NCBI GenBank assembly: GCA_964593555.1
Contig: CAZQIC010000022.1
Location: 1-46,698, forward strand
Source of the DNA: CAZQIC01 sp964593555
Lineage (GTDB): Bacteria > Bacteroidota > Bacteroidia > JAFLBG01
DNA: 46,698 nt
Reading direction: 5' to 3'
Both the position numbers and the translations under genes were made by a program. Shown here piece after piece: positions 1 through 7,286 of the stretch (positions are counted from its first letter, which is position 1; the number at the start of each line of letters is the position of its first letter). The notes below the pieces were generated by a model. The model was not told the origin of the DNA. It saw only the letters and a program-made list of their open reading frames with translations, and searched no databases.

Positions 1-104
1 ATAATGTATCCTACAATATTTCTGATTTACCCAATGGAATTTATATGGCAACATTAACGACTGAAGAAAATAAAGTAACATCAAAGATTATCTTAACGAG
101 ATAG
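1..104 (+). CDS. C-terminal fragment of a T9SS-secreted protein (5' end outside window)
   Basis: An open frame runs in from the window edge and stops at 102-104 (TAG). The last 33 residues contain LPNGIYMATL and end KIILTR. That is the closing part of a type A T9SS C-terminal sorting domain: a 'GIY' strand followed by a Lys-rich last strand. Such domains target proteins across the outer membrane and are removed or exchanged on export. The cargo part is not in the window, so its function is unknown. A degenerate GTGATAGG-type repeat and a hairpin with a T-run follow the stop codon. Confidence 0.75.
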   Translation, partial: NVSYNISDLPNGIYMATLTTEENKVTSKIILTR

Positions 105-172
105 GTGACTAGGTGGTGGAGTGATAGGGTGATAAGGTGATGGAGTAATAAAGTGATATCACTTGGTGGTAT
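105..172 (+). repeat. Degenerate GTGATAGGG-type tandem repeat directly after a stop codon
   Basis: The 68 bp after the stop codon consist of imperfect 8-10-bp units of the form GTGATAGGGTGATAAGGTGA. A shorter version that starts with the same bases, GTGACTAGGTG, follows the stop codon of the sigma factor gene at 34155. No function is known; it looks like a dispersed intergenic repeat. Confidence 0.6.
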
Positions 173-178
173 AAAGTT

Positions 179-203
179 CGGCCCCTCAGGGGTCGTTTTT
201 TTT
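179..203 (+). terminator. Hairpin plus T-run, probable terminator of the upstream T9SS gene
   Basis: GCCCCT-C-AGGGGTC forms a short GC-rich hairpin followed directly by eight T residues. It lies 75 bp after the stop codon of the partial gene. It is also a member of the covarying palindrome family found across the first 7 kb, so its role as a terminator is an inference. Confidence 0.5.
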
Positions 204-223
204 GTGGTGATTTTTTTATAAAC

Positions 224-306
224 CTACGACTCCTCCGTAGTCGTTTTGTTTTGAATAATAATAAACAGATAAGTCGGTAGAAATTTCAATCGACTCCGGA
301 GGAGTC
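224..306. repeat. Two GACTCC-type palindromic repeats
   Basis: Two small palindromes occur here: CGACT-CCTCCGT-AGTCG at 227-243 and GACTCC-GGA-GGAGTC at 292-306. They have the same shape as those at 179, 4860, 4909, 6914, 6962, 7050 and 7100. They fill most of the 270-bp stretch between the partial gene and the small lipoprotein; nothing else is visible there. Confidence 0.6.
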
Positions 307-376
307 CAAGCTATATAGCCTATATGTTTATACCACACACCACAAACCCAGCGGGGTTGAACAAAAAACCTGGGTG

Positions 377-676
377 TTATTCTCTCACCAATTTCCTATC
401 TCTTCCAACTGCTTTTGGATCAACTCCACTTACGAGAATTGTATCGTTGTGTAAATAGAAACTTCTTTGTTTTATTTCGAGAGTGCTACTTAATAGAATG
501 CTGCCTTGTTTGATTGTATAGGTTCCATTGTCTCTCATGGTTCTCAAAAAGGTAGGATACTTATAGGCGTATGTAGAATCTTTGCGCAAACGTAATTTAC
601 AACTCCCACTTTTTACAAACGTTTGGGTTGTACAACCTATAAGAATGATGCAGCAGAAAAGAAATAGGTATTTCAT
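377..676 (-). CDS. Small lipoprotein of unknown function
   Basis: A 99-residue protein with a lipoprotein signal: hydrophobic residues 3-13 and a lipobox LIGC, with the Cys near position 15. The mature part is basic and Ser/Thr-rich with beta-like alternation (GTYTIKQGSILLSSTLEIKQ). It resembles a small single-sheet domain but matches no family I recognise. TACCTTTA, one mismatch from the Bacteroidota -7 box, lies just upstream of the start on the minus strand. It probably sits in the envelope; the function is unknown. Confidence 0.65.
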   Translation of the reverse strand: MKYLFLFCCIILIGCTTQTFVKSGSCKLRLRKDSTYAYKYPTFLRTMRDNGTYTIKQGSILLSSTLEIKQRSFYLHNDTILVSGVDPKAVGRDRKLVRE

Positions 677-715
677 AAAATAAAGGTAGCCATTTTAGGA
701 AAACCCAATGATGTG

Positions 716-1057
716 CTACGACTTTGCCACATCGATTACTCTTTCCGCTTTATCCAACTTTGACAACGACAAACGTACAATACAATCTGTGGTGCTTTTT
801 AAATCATGGGGCACGTTTGCTTCTAAAGTAATTAAATCTCCTTTAGTTAATGCAAGTGTTTCACCATTCACACCAAAATCAATACTGCCCTCAAAAATTT
901 CTATAACAATTGGAAAGGCGGTTTTGTGTTCTTTCATCATTTGCCCTTGTTTCATGAGAATACGAATTTCTTTTGTGCTTTCTGTTTCAAACAAAACACT
1001 GATAGCAGGTTTGCTATCGTTATAAACTAGGCTGTTGGTGAGGCATGCTGTTTTCAT
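716..1057 (-). CDS. Small cupin-domain protein
   Basis: A 113-residue single-domain cupin. Residues 33-85 carry the two cupin motifs: a first motif around H44 and E53 ending in IFEGSIDFGVNG, and a second ending VPHDL with H84. The usual HxH pair of motif 1 is reduced to a single His, so metal binding would rest on H44, possibly E53, and H84. There is no signal peptide, so it is probably cytoplasmic. Small cupins of this type bind small ligands or metals, and many are annotated as quercetin-dioxygenase-like without biochemical support. Its neighbours are exported proteins and give no clue to the substrate. Confidence 0.75.
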   Translation of the reverse strand: MKTACLTNSLVYNDSKPAISVLFETESTKEIRILMKQGQMMKEHKTAFPIVIEIFEGSIDFGVNGETLALTKGDLITLEANVPHDLKSTTDCIVRLSLSKLDKAERVIDVAKS

Positions 1058-1118
1058 AAATTTAAAGTTAATAAAAGGCCAGTTCGATGAAGTACCGCTG
1101 GCATTGAAATTCGTAATA

Positions 1119-3170
1119 TTACTTTGTAATAATAATCTTGCGTATTTCTACAAATGCATCTGTTTGTATTTGTACAAAATAAACGCCTTGAGAAAGGTCT
1201 TTTGTATCTATTTCTATCTTTTCTTTTTTGGATTCAGAAGTATGGATGATTTCCTTTCCTGTAATATCTAAAATAGTGATTGCTATAGTTTCATATTTGT
1301 TGAGGATAGAAATTGAAAAGTAGTCCGATGCAGGATTTGGAGAAATGAAAATACCATTATTAAATAGGGCTTCTTCAATCCCAACATTTAATGTAACGGG
1401 ATTCGACATCACTGAACATCCTGTATTTTGAAATACTTCAAGGGTGTATATTCCATTGATAGTAGTGGCATAGCTATTGGATGTGGCTCCAAAAATTGCC
1501 GTTCCATTCAAATACCATTGATAGGTTGTAAAAGTAGCTGGCACACTTAATACCGAACCGGCAACATTTATTGTAGGAGCTGTTGCAAAAGTAATTGAAT
1601 AATTAAAAGTATCTAAGCCATAACTATTACTTACAATTAATACAATATTAAAAGGTCCAGATCCTGAATAGGTATGGGTTGGTGAAAGTGTTGTAGAAAA
1701 ATTACCATCACCGAAACTCCAGCTACTTGAGTTGTCTCTTACGCTCACATTATTAAATTGTATGGTATTGCCACTCATACAAGTGAAATCAAACCATGCA
1801 AATGGAGGAAGCGGAGAAGAATGATATTCATCTGCACCAATGTCGGGTGTTGTTGCATCTCTCACTTCATCCTCAATATCGTCAGGAATCTCTAATAGTG
1901 GCATTCCTGCAAATTGCATATAGGGTGAATAAGAATGTAAATCTGTTGAACTGAAAAAGAAAGGTTCTGTAGAAATGGAGTTCATTTCCAAACCAAGATC
2001 CGATCGTATCGAGTCGATTGTCGGATACCCTTGACTTTGTATGATTCCTATTATTGAATTATACTTTCCATAGAGATTGTTATAATCTGAAGTGAAAGTA
2101 GGTGTTGCCGCAACATACAAACTGGTTAGACTATCTGATGCAACACAATTGTTTTTAAAAATGACTTCTGTAGCGAGATAAATATAAACACTTCCGCTAA
2201 TGGAATTGTTTTCTATAATAGCATTTGGAGAAGTGAAAATTTCGATGGTTTTTTTTACTGGTGTATAAGCTGTTCCGGAGGTGCTAGTGTAAGCGGCTGA
2301 AACCGTTGCGCCTCCCGAAATCATATTGTTTCGAATAGAAACAGGACGATACATGCTTCCGATATTACTATACTGAACTTTGATTCCACTAACACTTGCG
2401 TTAATAATATTGTTTTTTTCAAGATAGATGCCTGCTAACCAGCCATACTGCCCGTCAAGCACCATTCCATTTTCAGGGTAATTCACGGTGTTTTTTATTA
2501 TCATTACACTATCACCTGCAGAGTTTCCAAATTCACCACTCAAGCGGATAGCTGTTTTTACGGAGTCAAAAACGCAATTCTCAATATCATGAGGACCGCC
2601 ATGTTTTCGTGAACCGAAAAACGTGACAGCTGAAAATGAAATACCGTTGTCGAGATTAGAAAAAGAACAATTTCGAATATTCAAATTCCCAAAACTATGA
2701 AGTACCGACATTGCATTTCTACTCAATGGATTATTTAATCCAATTATTTTACAATTTTCGAATAAAATATTAAAAGAACCTGCTACTTCCATTCCTTTGT
2801 ATAGATAGGAAGAAGACGAAGGTTGAACTGGATTCCACGAAAGATTTTTGAACTGGATATTTCTGGAGTTGTTTATGAAAGTAAACGGAAACAATACGTC
2901 ATCGGGATTGCCACTTTCACTTTGAAATGTTATGGTATCGCTAAACATAAAATTTCCAAAACCGATATTAGAAGAATAATAACCAGCGCGAATGTTAAAT
3001 GTTACTGGACCAGAAACGCCAACTGTAAAAACATTGCTAACAGCTGTAATAATGTCTACATAGTCGGGACTAACACCACCAACTGTATAAGTTCCATTTA
3101 GTTGAGCTATTGAATTATTACTATAGCTGATTGAAAAAAGGGTGAAACACCCTAGAAGTAGTTTACGCAT
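1119..3170 (-). CDS. T9SS-secreted beta-helix / PKD-domain protein
   Basis: A 683-residue protein with a Sec signal peptide (cleavage near residue 23, after SIAQ). Residues about 60-410 show many short turns of the type 'IRNCSF..', 'IENCVF', 'IIENNSISG' and 'FKNNCV', typical of right-handed parallel beta-helix repeats. Residues about 455-530 form a PKD domain (WSFGDG, then SPTHTYSGSG). An Ig-like stretch with YQWYLNGTAI follows. Residues about 605-683 are a T9SS sorting domain (ISPNPASDYFSI ... GVYFVQIQT ... KIIITK). It is expected on the cell surface or secreted, possibly as an adhesin or polysaccharide-binding protein; no catalytic residues are obvious. TACCTTTA lies just upstream as a weak -7 box. 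Confidence 0.85.
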   Translation of the reverse strand: MRKLLLGCFTLFSISYSNNSIAQLNGTYTVGGVSPDYVDIITAVSNVFTVGVSGPVTFNIRAGYYSSNIGFGNFMFSDTITFQSESGNPDDVLFPFTFINNSRNIQFKNLSWNPVQPSSSSYLYKGMEVAGSFNILFENCKIIGLNNPLSRNAMSVLHSFGNLNIRNCSFSNLDNGISFSAVTFFGSRKHGGPHDIENCVFDSVKTAIRLSGEFGNSAGDSVMIIKNTVNYPENGMVLDGQYGWLAGIYLEKNNIINASVSGIKVQYSNIGSMYRPVSIRNNMISGGATVSAAYTSTSGTAYTPVKKTIEIFTSPNAIIENNSISGSVYIYLATEVIFKNNCVASDSLTSLYVAATPTFTSDYNNLYGKYNSIIGIIQSQGYPTIDSIRSDLGLEMNSISTEPFFFSSTDLHSYSPYMQFAGMPLLEIPDDIEDEVRDATTPDIGADEYHSSPLPPFAWFDFTCMSGNTIQFNNVSVRDNSSSWSFGDGNFSTTLSPTHTYSGSGPFNIVLIVSNSYGLDTFNYSITFATAPTINVAGSVLSVPATFTTYQWYLNGTAIFGATSNSYATTINGIYTLEVFQNTGCSVMSNPVTLNVGIEEALFNNGIFISPNPASDYFSISILNKYETIAITILDITGKEIIHTSESKKEKIEIDTKDLSQGVYFVQIQTDAFVEIRKIIITK

Positions 3171-3205
3171 TTAGTAAAGGTAGTGTTTCTTTTTTGTAAG
3201 GGGAT

Positions 3206-3436
3206 TTAGTATATCTTATCCTGTTCTTTCATTTTTTTAATTCCATATTTTATGCAAAAGAAAGCAGGGATTGCAGTAATTAAACAAGCTCCTAAAAAGC
3301 CTATTATGAAGAATAATTTGTTTGTATTGTCTGTTGTTTCAGGCATTCTTGTTCCTAGTTGGGCAAGGGTAAGTATCGATACTATGCCTAGTAGACAGCC
3401 GATTAGCAAGAGTGTTAGGCCTAGGAGTTTTTTCAT
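3206..3436 (-). CDS. Small two-helix membrane protein
   Basis: A 76-residue protein with two hydrophobic segments (about residues 4-25 and 42-65), joined by a polar loop, and a Lys-rich tail (KYGIKKMKEQDK). The layout fits a hairpin in the inner membrane with both ends in the cytoplasm. No family is recognised. It sits 35 bp behind the start of the beta-helix gene in the same direction and could be co-transcribed with it. The size makes the call moderately uncertain, but the Lys/Leu start and the hydrophobic pattern look like real coding sequence. Confidence 0.6.
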   Translation of the reverse strand: MKKLLGLTLLLIGCLLGIVSILTLAQLGTRMPETTDNTNKLFFIIGFLGACLITAIPAFFCIKYGIKKMKEQDKIY

Positions 3437-3553
3437 GCAATGAAATTAAACATTTTATTTAAGATATGTAAAATAATCTAAGCTCTTTTGCTATTACTAG
3501 ACTTTCAGTTTAGCTCTTATGTAAGGATCCAAAATGTTTATTTATGTGCATTC

Positions 3554-4744
3554 TTAATTATGTTGCACCATAATCATCTTGGTATTATAGCTATTGCCTA
3601 TCTGATCATACACCTGAAAAAGATAATTTCCATTCTGCAAATCTGAAACATCCACTGTTTCGTTCTTACTGTTTAACATTCCTCCTTTTATGTAGCGTCC
3701 GTTCACATCATTTATTTCGTACTGAAAAGTTCCGTCTATACTAAGTTCAACATTTAAATTCTCATTAACAGGATTCGGATATGCTTTCATAAAATCTTTT
3801 TTCACAAAAGGTGGATATGCCATTTGCATGGGAGACAATGCAAGAATAATCGGATACAAATTAAATGTTACCTCCATAGAATCACATTTGTCTATTACTT
3901 GCTGAAGTGTATAATCCGACATAGTTGAATCCTGCGATGGTGCATCACCAATCACCAACATCAACCGTTTATTACCCGGTGTCCAACTCATTTCTTCTAC
4001 TGTTTTTACGATTGCATCGTTTACCGATTCTGGTGTATCCGGATTACCGATGGTTTTATAGTCCGTAAGAAATTTTTTCATCTTTTCGATGTCGTAAGAT
4101 AAATCCAGACTGTTATACCAAAAATCATAATGCCAGTTTTTATCACCGTATTCGGCAATACCAACTTTTACATTGTTAAATTTTTCAAGATAGTCGAGGA
4201 TAAGGTCCATGCTCTTTTGAACTTTTTCAATATCATCTGCCATGCTTCCTGTTTTATCAATCAGAAAAACAATATCAGTTCCATCATCAATTCTTGTTGA
4301 CATGATTTCTATAATGGAGTTCAACAAGCTGTCTGCATCCGGAGCAAAGAAAGGACGGCCATGTAAACCGTTGGATAGGGAAGTAAAATAACTGACAGCC
4401 ATTTTGCTGTAAATGCTGGTATCATATAAAGGAATAATTTTATTCAGGGAATCAATCACTGTTTCTTTCACATCATAAGCAACGTGTACAACCGGTTCGG
4501 AATCAACATAGGTATGTGCTTTAATAGAAGTACAAACATTAGATTGATGAGCTTTAACAGGTTCTTGAATTTCGGGACTTTCTTCTGCGAGAGGTTCGGT
4601 GATTTTTTCTTTTGCTTGAACCACATCTTCAGTGGGATTATCTAAAATTGCTTCTTCCTGAGGAGCATTGCATGAAAAAAGGATAGAGGCAAACAAAGGA
4701 AGTATCCAAAGGGCAGAACGGAAATTGAAAGCAAGTTTTTTCAT
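3554..4744 (-). CDS. VWA-domain lipoprotein with a T9SS C-terminal domain
   Basis: A 396-residue protein. The N-terminus has a lipobox LFSC with Cys at 25, followed by a Glu/Pro-rich linker (residues 27-65). Residues about 155-305 form a von Willebrand factor A domain with a MIDAS-like site: D163-K-T165-G-S167, T237 and D267. The first motif is DxTxS rather than the usual DxSxS. Residues 320-396 form a T9SS sorting domain (AYPNPVNENL ... NGNYLFQVYD ... MIMVQHN). VWA domains bind protein partners through a metal ion. Having a lipobox and a T9SS domain in one protein is unusual, because either one alone would place the protein on a membrane. Start chosen at MKK, which opens directly into the signal. 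Confidence 0.85.
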   Translation of the reverse strand: MKKLAFNFRSALWILPLFASILFSCNAPQEEAILDNPTEDVVQAKEKITEPLAEESPEIQEPVKAHQSNVCTSIKAHTYVDSEPVVHVAYDVKETVIDSLNKIIPLYDTSIYSKMAVSYFTSLSNGLHGRPFFAPDADSLLNSIIEIMSTRIDDGTDIVFLIDKTGSMADDIEKVQKSMDLILDYLEKFNNVKVGIAEYGDKNWHYDFWYNSLDLSYDIEKMKKFLTDYKTIGNPDTPESVNDAIVKTVEEMSWTPGNKRLMLVIGDAPSQDSTMSDYTLQQVIDKCDSMEVTFNLYPIILALSPMQMAYPPFVKKDFMKAYPNPVNENLNVELSIDGTFQYEINDVNGRYIKGGMLNSKNETVDVSDLQNGNYLFQVYDQIGNSYNTKMIMVQHN

Positions 4745-4857
4745 GACGCAGATTTTTAGATTACAAATTGAAACAGGTTGCTTTTACAACCATTTGTCAT
4801 ATAACGATTGAGAGTATGAAAAGATACAGTGTATTTTGCTTTAGATTACCGAAAGGT

Positions 4858-4925
4858 TTGACCCCTCTGGGGTCATATGGGTTTGGGTGATGGTTTTTTA
4901 CCAAGCTTCGACTCCTCGGGAGTCG
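4858..4925. repeat. Two palindromic repeats (GACCCC and CGACTCC types)
   Basis: GACCCC-TCT-GGGGTC lies at 4860-4874 and CGACTCC-TCG-GGAGTCG at 4909-4925, each with short T-rich sequence nearby. They belong to the same palindrome family as those at 179-306 and 6914-7112 and lie in the spacer upstream of the VWA gene. Confidence 0.6.
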
Positions 4926-4993
4926 TTGATTTTCTTATATGATTGTATTGAGGTTCATCTATTTTGATTATCCGAGTCCAGAGTGGTTGAACT

Positions 4994-5698
4994 CTATCTG
5001 AAGTTGCAAATTGCAGAAACATACACATTCACTTTCTTGCCACCATCTTCTCCAGGGATCCAATCTTTAAAACCCGTAACAATCTTTTCGATTTTGTCTC
5101 TGTCTTCAAAACTATATCCTTTTATTTGTTCAAATCTCATGGAGCCGTCTTTCATAACGGTATAATCTATAAATACTTTTCCACGTGCTTTTATGTTTTC
5201 TTTCTTGAAAGATTGGGTAAGGTAATCAGTAAAATCTTTGTAAGTAGCAGAATTAAAAACAGGATATTTTTCAGGAACAACAACATAGTCCATTGGCGGT
5301 TTAGGCTTTAAAGGACGTATCACATAAATAGTATGTTTTATATTGGTAGTAGTATATGGTTTTAGTTCGGAATTGTAAATGGTTAGTTCACATTCGAACG
5401 GACCTTCAAAAGCAGTAATGAATTCCAATTCAAACTTATTTTTATACAATCGAAGAGGAGAATTATGTTCAAAGAAGACAGAAATTTTATTTATGTCTTT
5501 AATTTTTGTTGTGTCAATTTCTATATAAGCTTTGTAGTTTTCGCCTGCATAAAGTGTATCCTTTAGTTCATAAAGTTTATAATAGTAGTTGTCCGGAAAT
5601 TTTTTAATGTCCTTTGATAGTTTCCAATTTTGTGCGAAAGTGGAGAAGGGGATAATAAAATTAAAAAGGCAGACGAAAAGGAATAAAGATTTTTTCAT
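4994..5698 (-). CDS. Periplasmic protein with a TonB-like C-terminal domain
   Basis: A 234-residue protein with a Sec signal peptide (MKKSLFLFVCLF ... TFAQ, cleavage near residue 23). Residues about 145-234 look like a TonB C-terminal fold: KARGKVFIDYTVMKDGSMRF, then a helix before WIPGEDGGKKVNVYV. This pattern of a beta-hairpin, a helix and 'W.PG..GGK.V' is common in Bacteroidota TonB-like proteins. It has no N-terminal transmembrane anchor of the ExbB-linked kind and no Pro-rich spacer, so it is probably not an energy transducer itself. Residues 25-140 are beta-rich and unassigned. It lies about 250 bp upstream of the VWA gene and is separated from it by repeats. Confidence 0.7.
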   Translation of the reverse strand: MKKSLFLFVCLFNFIIPFSTFAQNWKLSKDIKKFPDNYYYKLYELKDTLYAGENYKAYIEIDTTKIKDINKISVFFEHNSPLRLYKNKFELEFITAFEGPFECELTIYNSELKPYTTTNIKHTIYVIRPLKPKPPMDYVVVPEKYPVFNSATYKDFTDYLTQSFKKENIKARGKVFIDYTVMKDGSMRFEQIKGYSFEDRDKIEKIVTGFKDWIPGEDGGKKVNVYVSAICNFR

Positions 5699-5754
5699 GC
5701 TATTAAATTACGAATTTTATTTCAAGGCGGAGCTTAACGCTGGGTTTGCTTACT

Positions 5755-6870
5755 TCAATTTCCATACTTCTGCATTTTCAAGCAAGATGGACGTGGGACA
5801 CTTATTTCATCTTTTGCTTTAGTTAGCAGTCCTGTTTTAATATCCCGTTTAAAAACAACAATGTTGTCAGAACCTGCATTTGCAACCAACAGAAATTTTC
5901 CACTGTTCTCGATCAGAAAACTCCGCGGATGTTCTCCAAAGGTAGATTGATTCGCAATGCGTTTCAGTTTTCCGGTGTTTATATCAATAGAAAAAATGGA
6001 AATAGTGTTTTCTCCTCTGTTAGATGCGTACAAAAATAATCCATCAGGTGATATGTGAATATCCGAACAGGAATAAGCATCTTGAATGGTTGCATAAGAA
6101 TTGGTTCTTTGTATGGAATCCAGTTTGCCGTTTTTATAACTATAGGCTGAAACGGTTCCGCTCAATTCTTCAATGCAGTATGCGAATTTACCATTGGGAT
6201 GAAAAGTAAGGTGACGTGGACCACTGCCAGGAACAGTATTTACATTCCATTCTTTCTTTTCAGTCAAAGGTTTTTCGTCATTCGCATTAAACTCAAATAC
6301 TCTTATTTTATCAGCTCCCAGATCCGTGAAAAAAACATAGTTGTTATCCTGAGAGAACACGGCTGAATGAATGTGTGACTTGTCTTGCCTGTTTTTGACA
6401 ATGCTGCTGTCCGTAAATTGAATGGTCTGACAAGCAGTGTTGACTGAACCATCTGCATTTGTTTTATAGACCGAAATATTTCCTTCCGTATAATTTGCAT
6501 TGATAATAATATTGCTGAGCTTGTTGACTGAAACATAAACAGGATTTTCTCCCATGGCGGATTGTTTATTTATAAACGAAATGTTTCCGTTTGTGCTGTC
6601 TATTTTAAATGCAGTTACATTTCCGTGTTTAGGAAGCTTAGTGTCTGTGCAGGAATAAAGAAATTGTCCGTTTGGAGAAAGCGTCAAAAAGGAAGGGTTT
6701 GTAAGATCTTTACCTGTACTTACTTGTTTAGCTGTTCCTGTTTTTGTATTGAATTCAAAAACAAAAATTCCATTGTCAGGTTTTCCTTCGGTATACGTTC
6801 CAACAAATAAAAAAGTACTTTGGCCAAAGATAGAGAAAGGGAGGAGTAGGAAAAGTAACAATGATTTCAT
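5755..6870 (-). CDS. Lactonase-family seven-bladed beta-propeller, probably periplasmic
   Basis: A 371-residue protein of the 6-phosphogluconolactonase-like propeller family. Family marks are FLFVGTYTEG near the start, NPSFLTLSPNGQFLYSC, the central GSGPRHLTFHPNGKFAYCI with its conserved Arg-His, and NRGENTISIF and GEHPRSFLIEN near the end. Members hydrolyse 6-phosphogluconolactone or other lactones. Here a signal peptide (LLLFLLLPFSIFGQ, cleavage near residue 17) points to export, so a role in the cytoplasmic pentose-phosphate pathway is doubtful and the substrate is unknown. It is separated from its neighbours by repeats and is probably a single transcription unit. Confidence 0.85.
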   Translation of the reverse strand: MKSLLLFLLLPFSIFGQSTFLFVGTYTEGKPDNGIFVFEFNTKTGTAKQVSTGKDLTNPSFLTLSPNGQFLYSCTDTKLPKHGNVTAFKIDSTNGNISFINKQSAMGENPVYVSVNKLSNIIINANYTEGNISVYKTNADGSVNTACQTIQFTDSSIVKNRQDKSHIHSAVFSQDNNYVFFTDLGADKIRVFEFNANDEKPLTEKKEWNVNTVPGSGPRHLTFHPNGKFAYCIEELSGTVSAYSYKNGKLDSIQRTNSYATIQDAYSCSDIHISPDGLFLYASNRGENTISIFSIDINTGKLKRIANQSTFGEHPRSFLIENSGKFLLVANAGSDNIVVFKRDIKTGLLTKAKDEISVPRPSCLKMQKYGN

Positions 6871-6909
6871 GCTATTAAGGTAAGAACTTTATTGAAGCCT
6901 GATAAGACA

Positions 6910-7120
6910 GGGCGCTCCTACGGAGCTCTTTTTTATCCTCATTTATCTTTTTAGAAACAGTTTACCCCTATGGGGTACAGTTTGGGTGTAAGCGTTTACG
7001 CCAAAGCATGGGGGCGATCTCCATTGCAAGTAAGATCCTACCATAACCAGCCCCATCGGGGCGGCCTGTTTATAATTCAGTAACGAGAGAAAAAATCCAG
7101 CTCCATAGGAGCGGCCTGTA
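6910..7120. repeat. Cluster of palindromic repeats in a gene-free stretch
   Basis: The stretch from 6871 to the assembly gap carries no convincing gene. It contains GCTCC-TAC-GGAGC (6914-6926), ACCCC-TAT-GGGGT (near 6964), and two copies of a 24-bp element. The two copies read CCAGCCCCATCGGGGCGGCC (7047) and CCAGCTCCATAGGAGCGGCC (7097). They differ by paired C-to-T and G-to-A changes that keep the hairpin intact. These are dispersed intergenic palindromes with no known function. Confidence 0.7.
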
Positions 7121-7165
7121 TCTGCCGATGGATCATTTTCGGCACCACTCGGCTTCACAACCGTC

Positions 7166-7286
7166 AAATAGCGAGGCGTGCTCGCTATCACAGTTTGATG
7201 ATTTTATTCACCTCCTGGTTTTATTACTGTGAAATAGCGAGGCGTGCTCGCTATCACAGTTTGATGATTTTATTCACCTCCTGGTT
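7166..7286. repeat. 66-bp tandem repeat running into the assembly gap
   Basis: A 66-bp unit at 7166-7231 is repeated from 7232 and is cut by the N run at 7287 after 55 bp. The first bases after the gap (7387-7397) are the missing end of the unit (TTATTACTGTG). The gap therefore lies inside the array, and the true copy number is unknown. The unit contains the inner palindrome AGCGAG-GCGTG-CTCGCT. The stop codon and last five codons of the macroglobulin gene fall in the copy next to the gap. Confidence 0.85.

Noticed and set aside
6943..7191. 82-codon frame on the minus strand in the palindrome cluster
   Set aside because: It is made up of the dispersed palindromic repeats; the translation has no domain and no signal.
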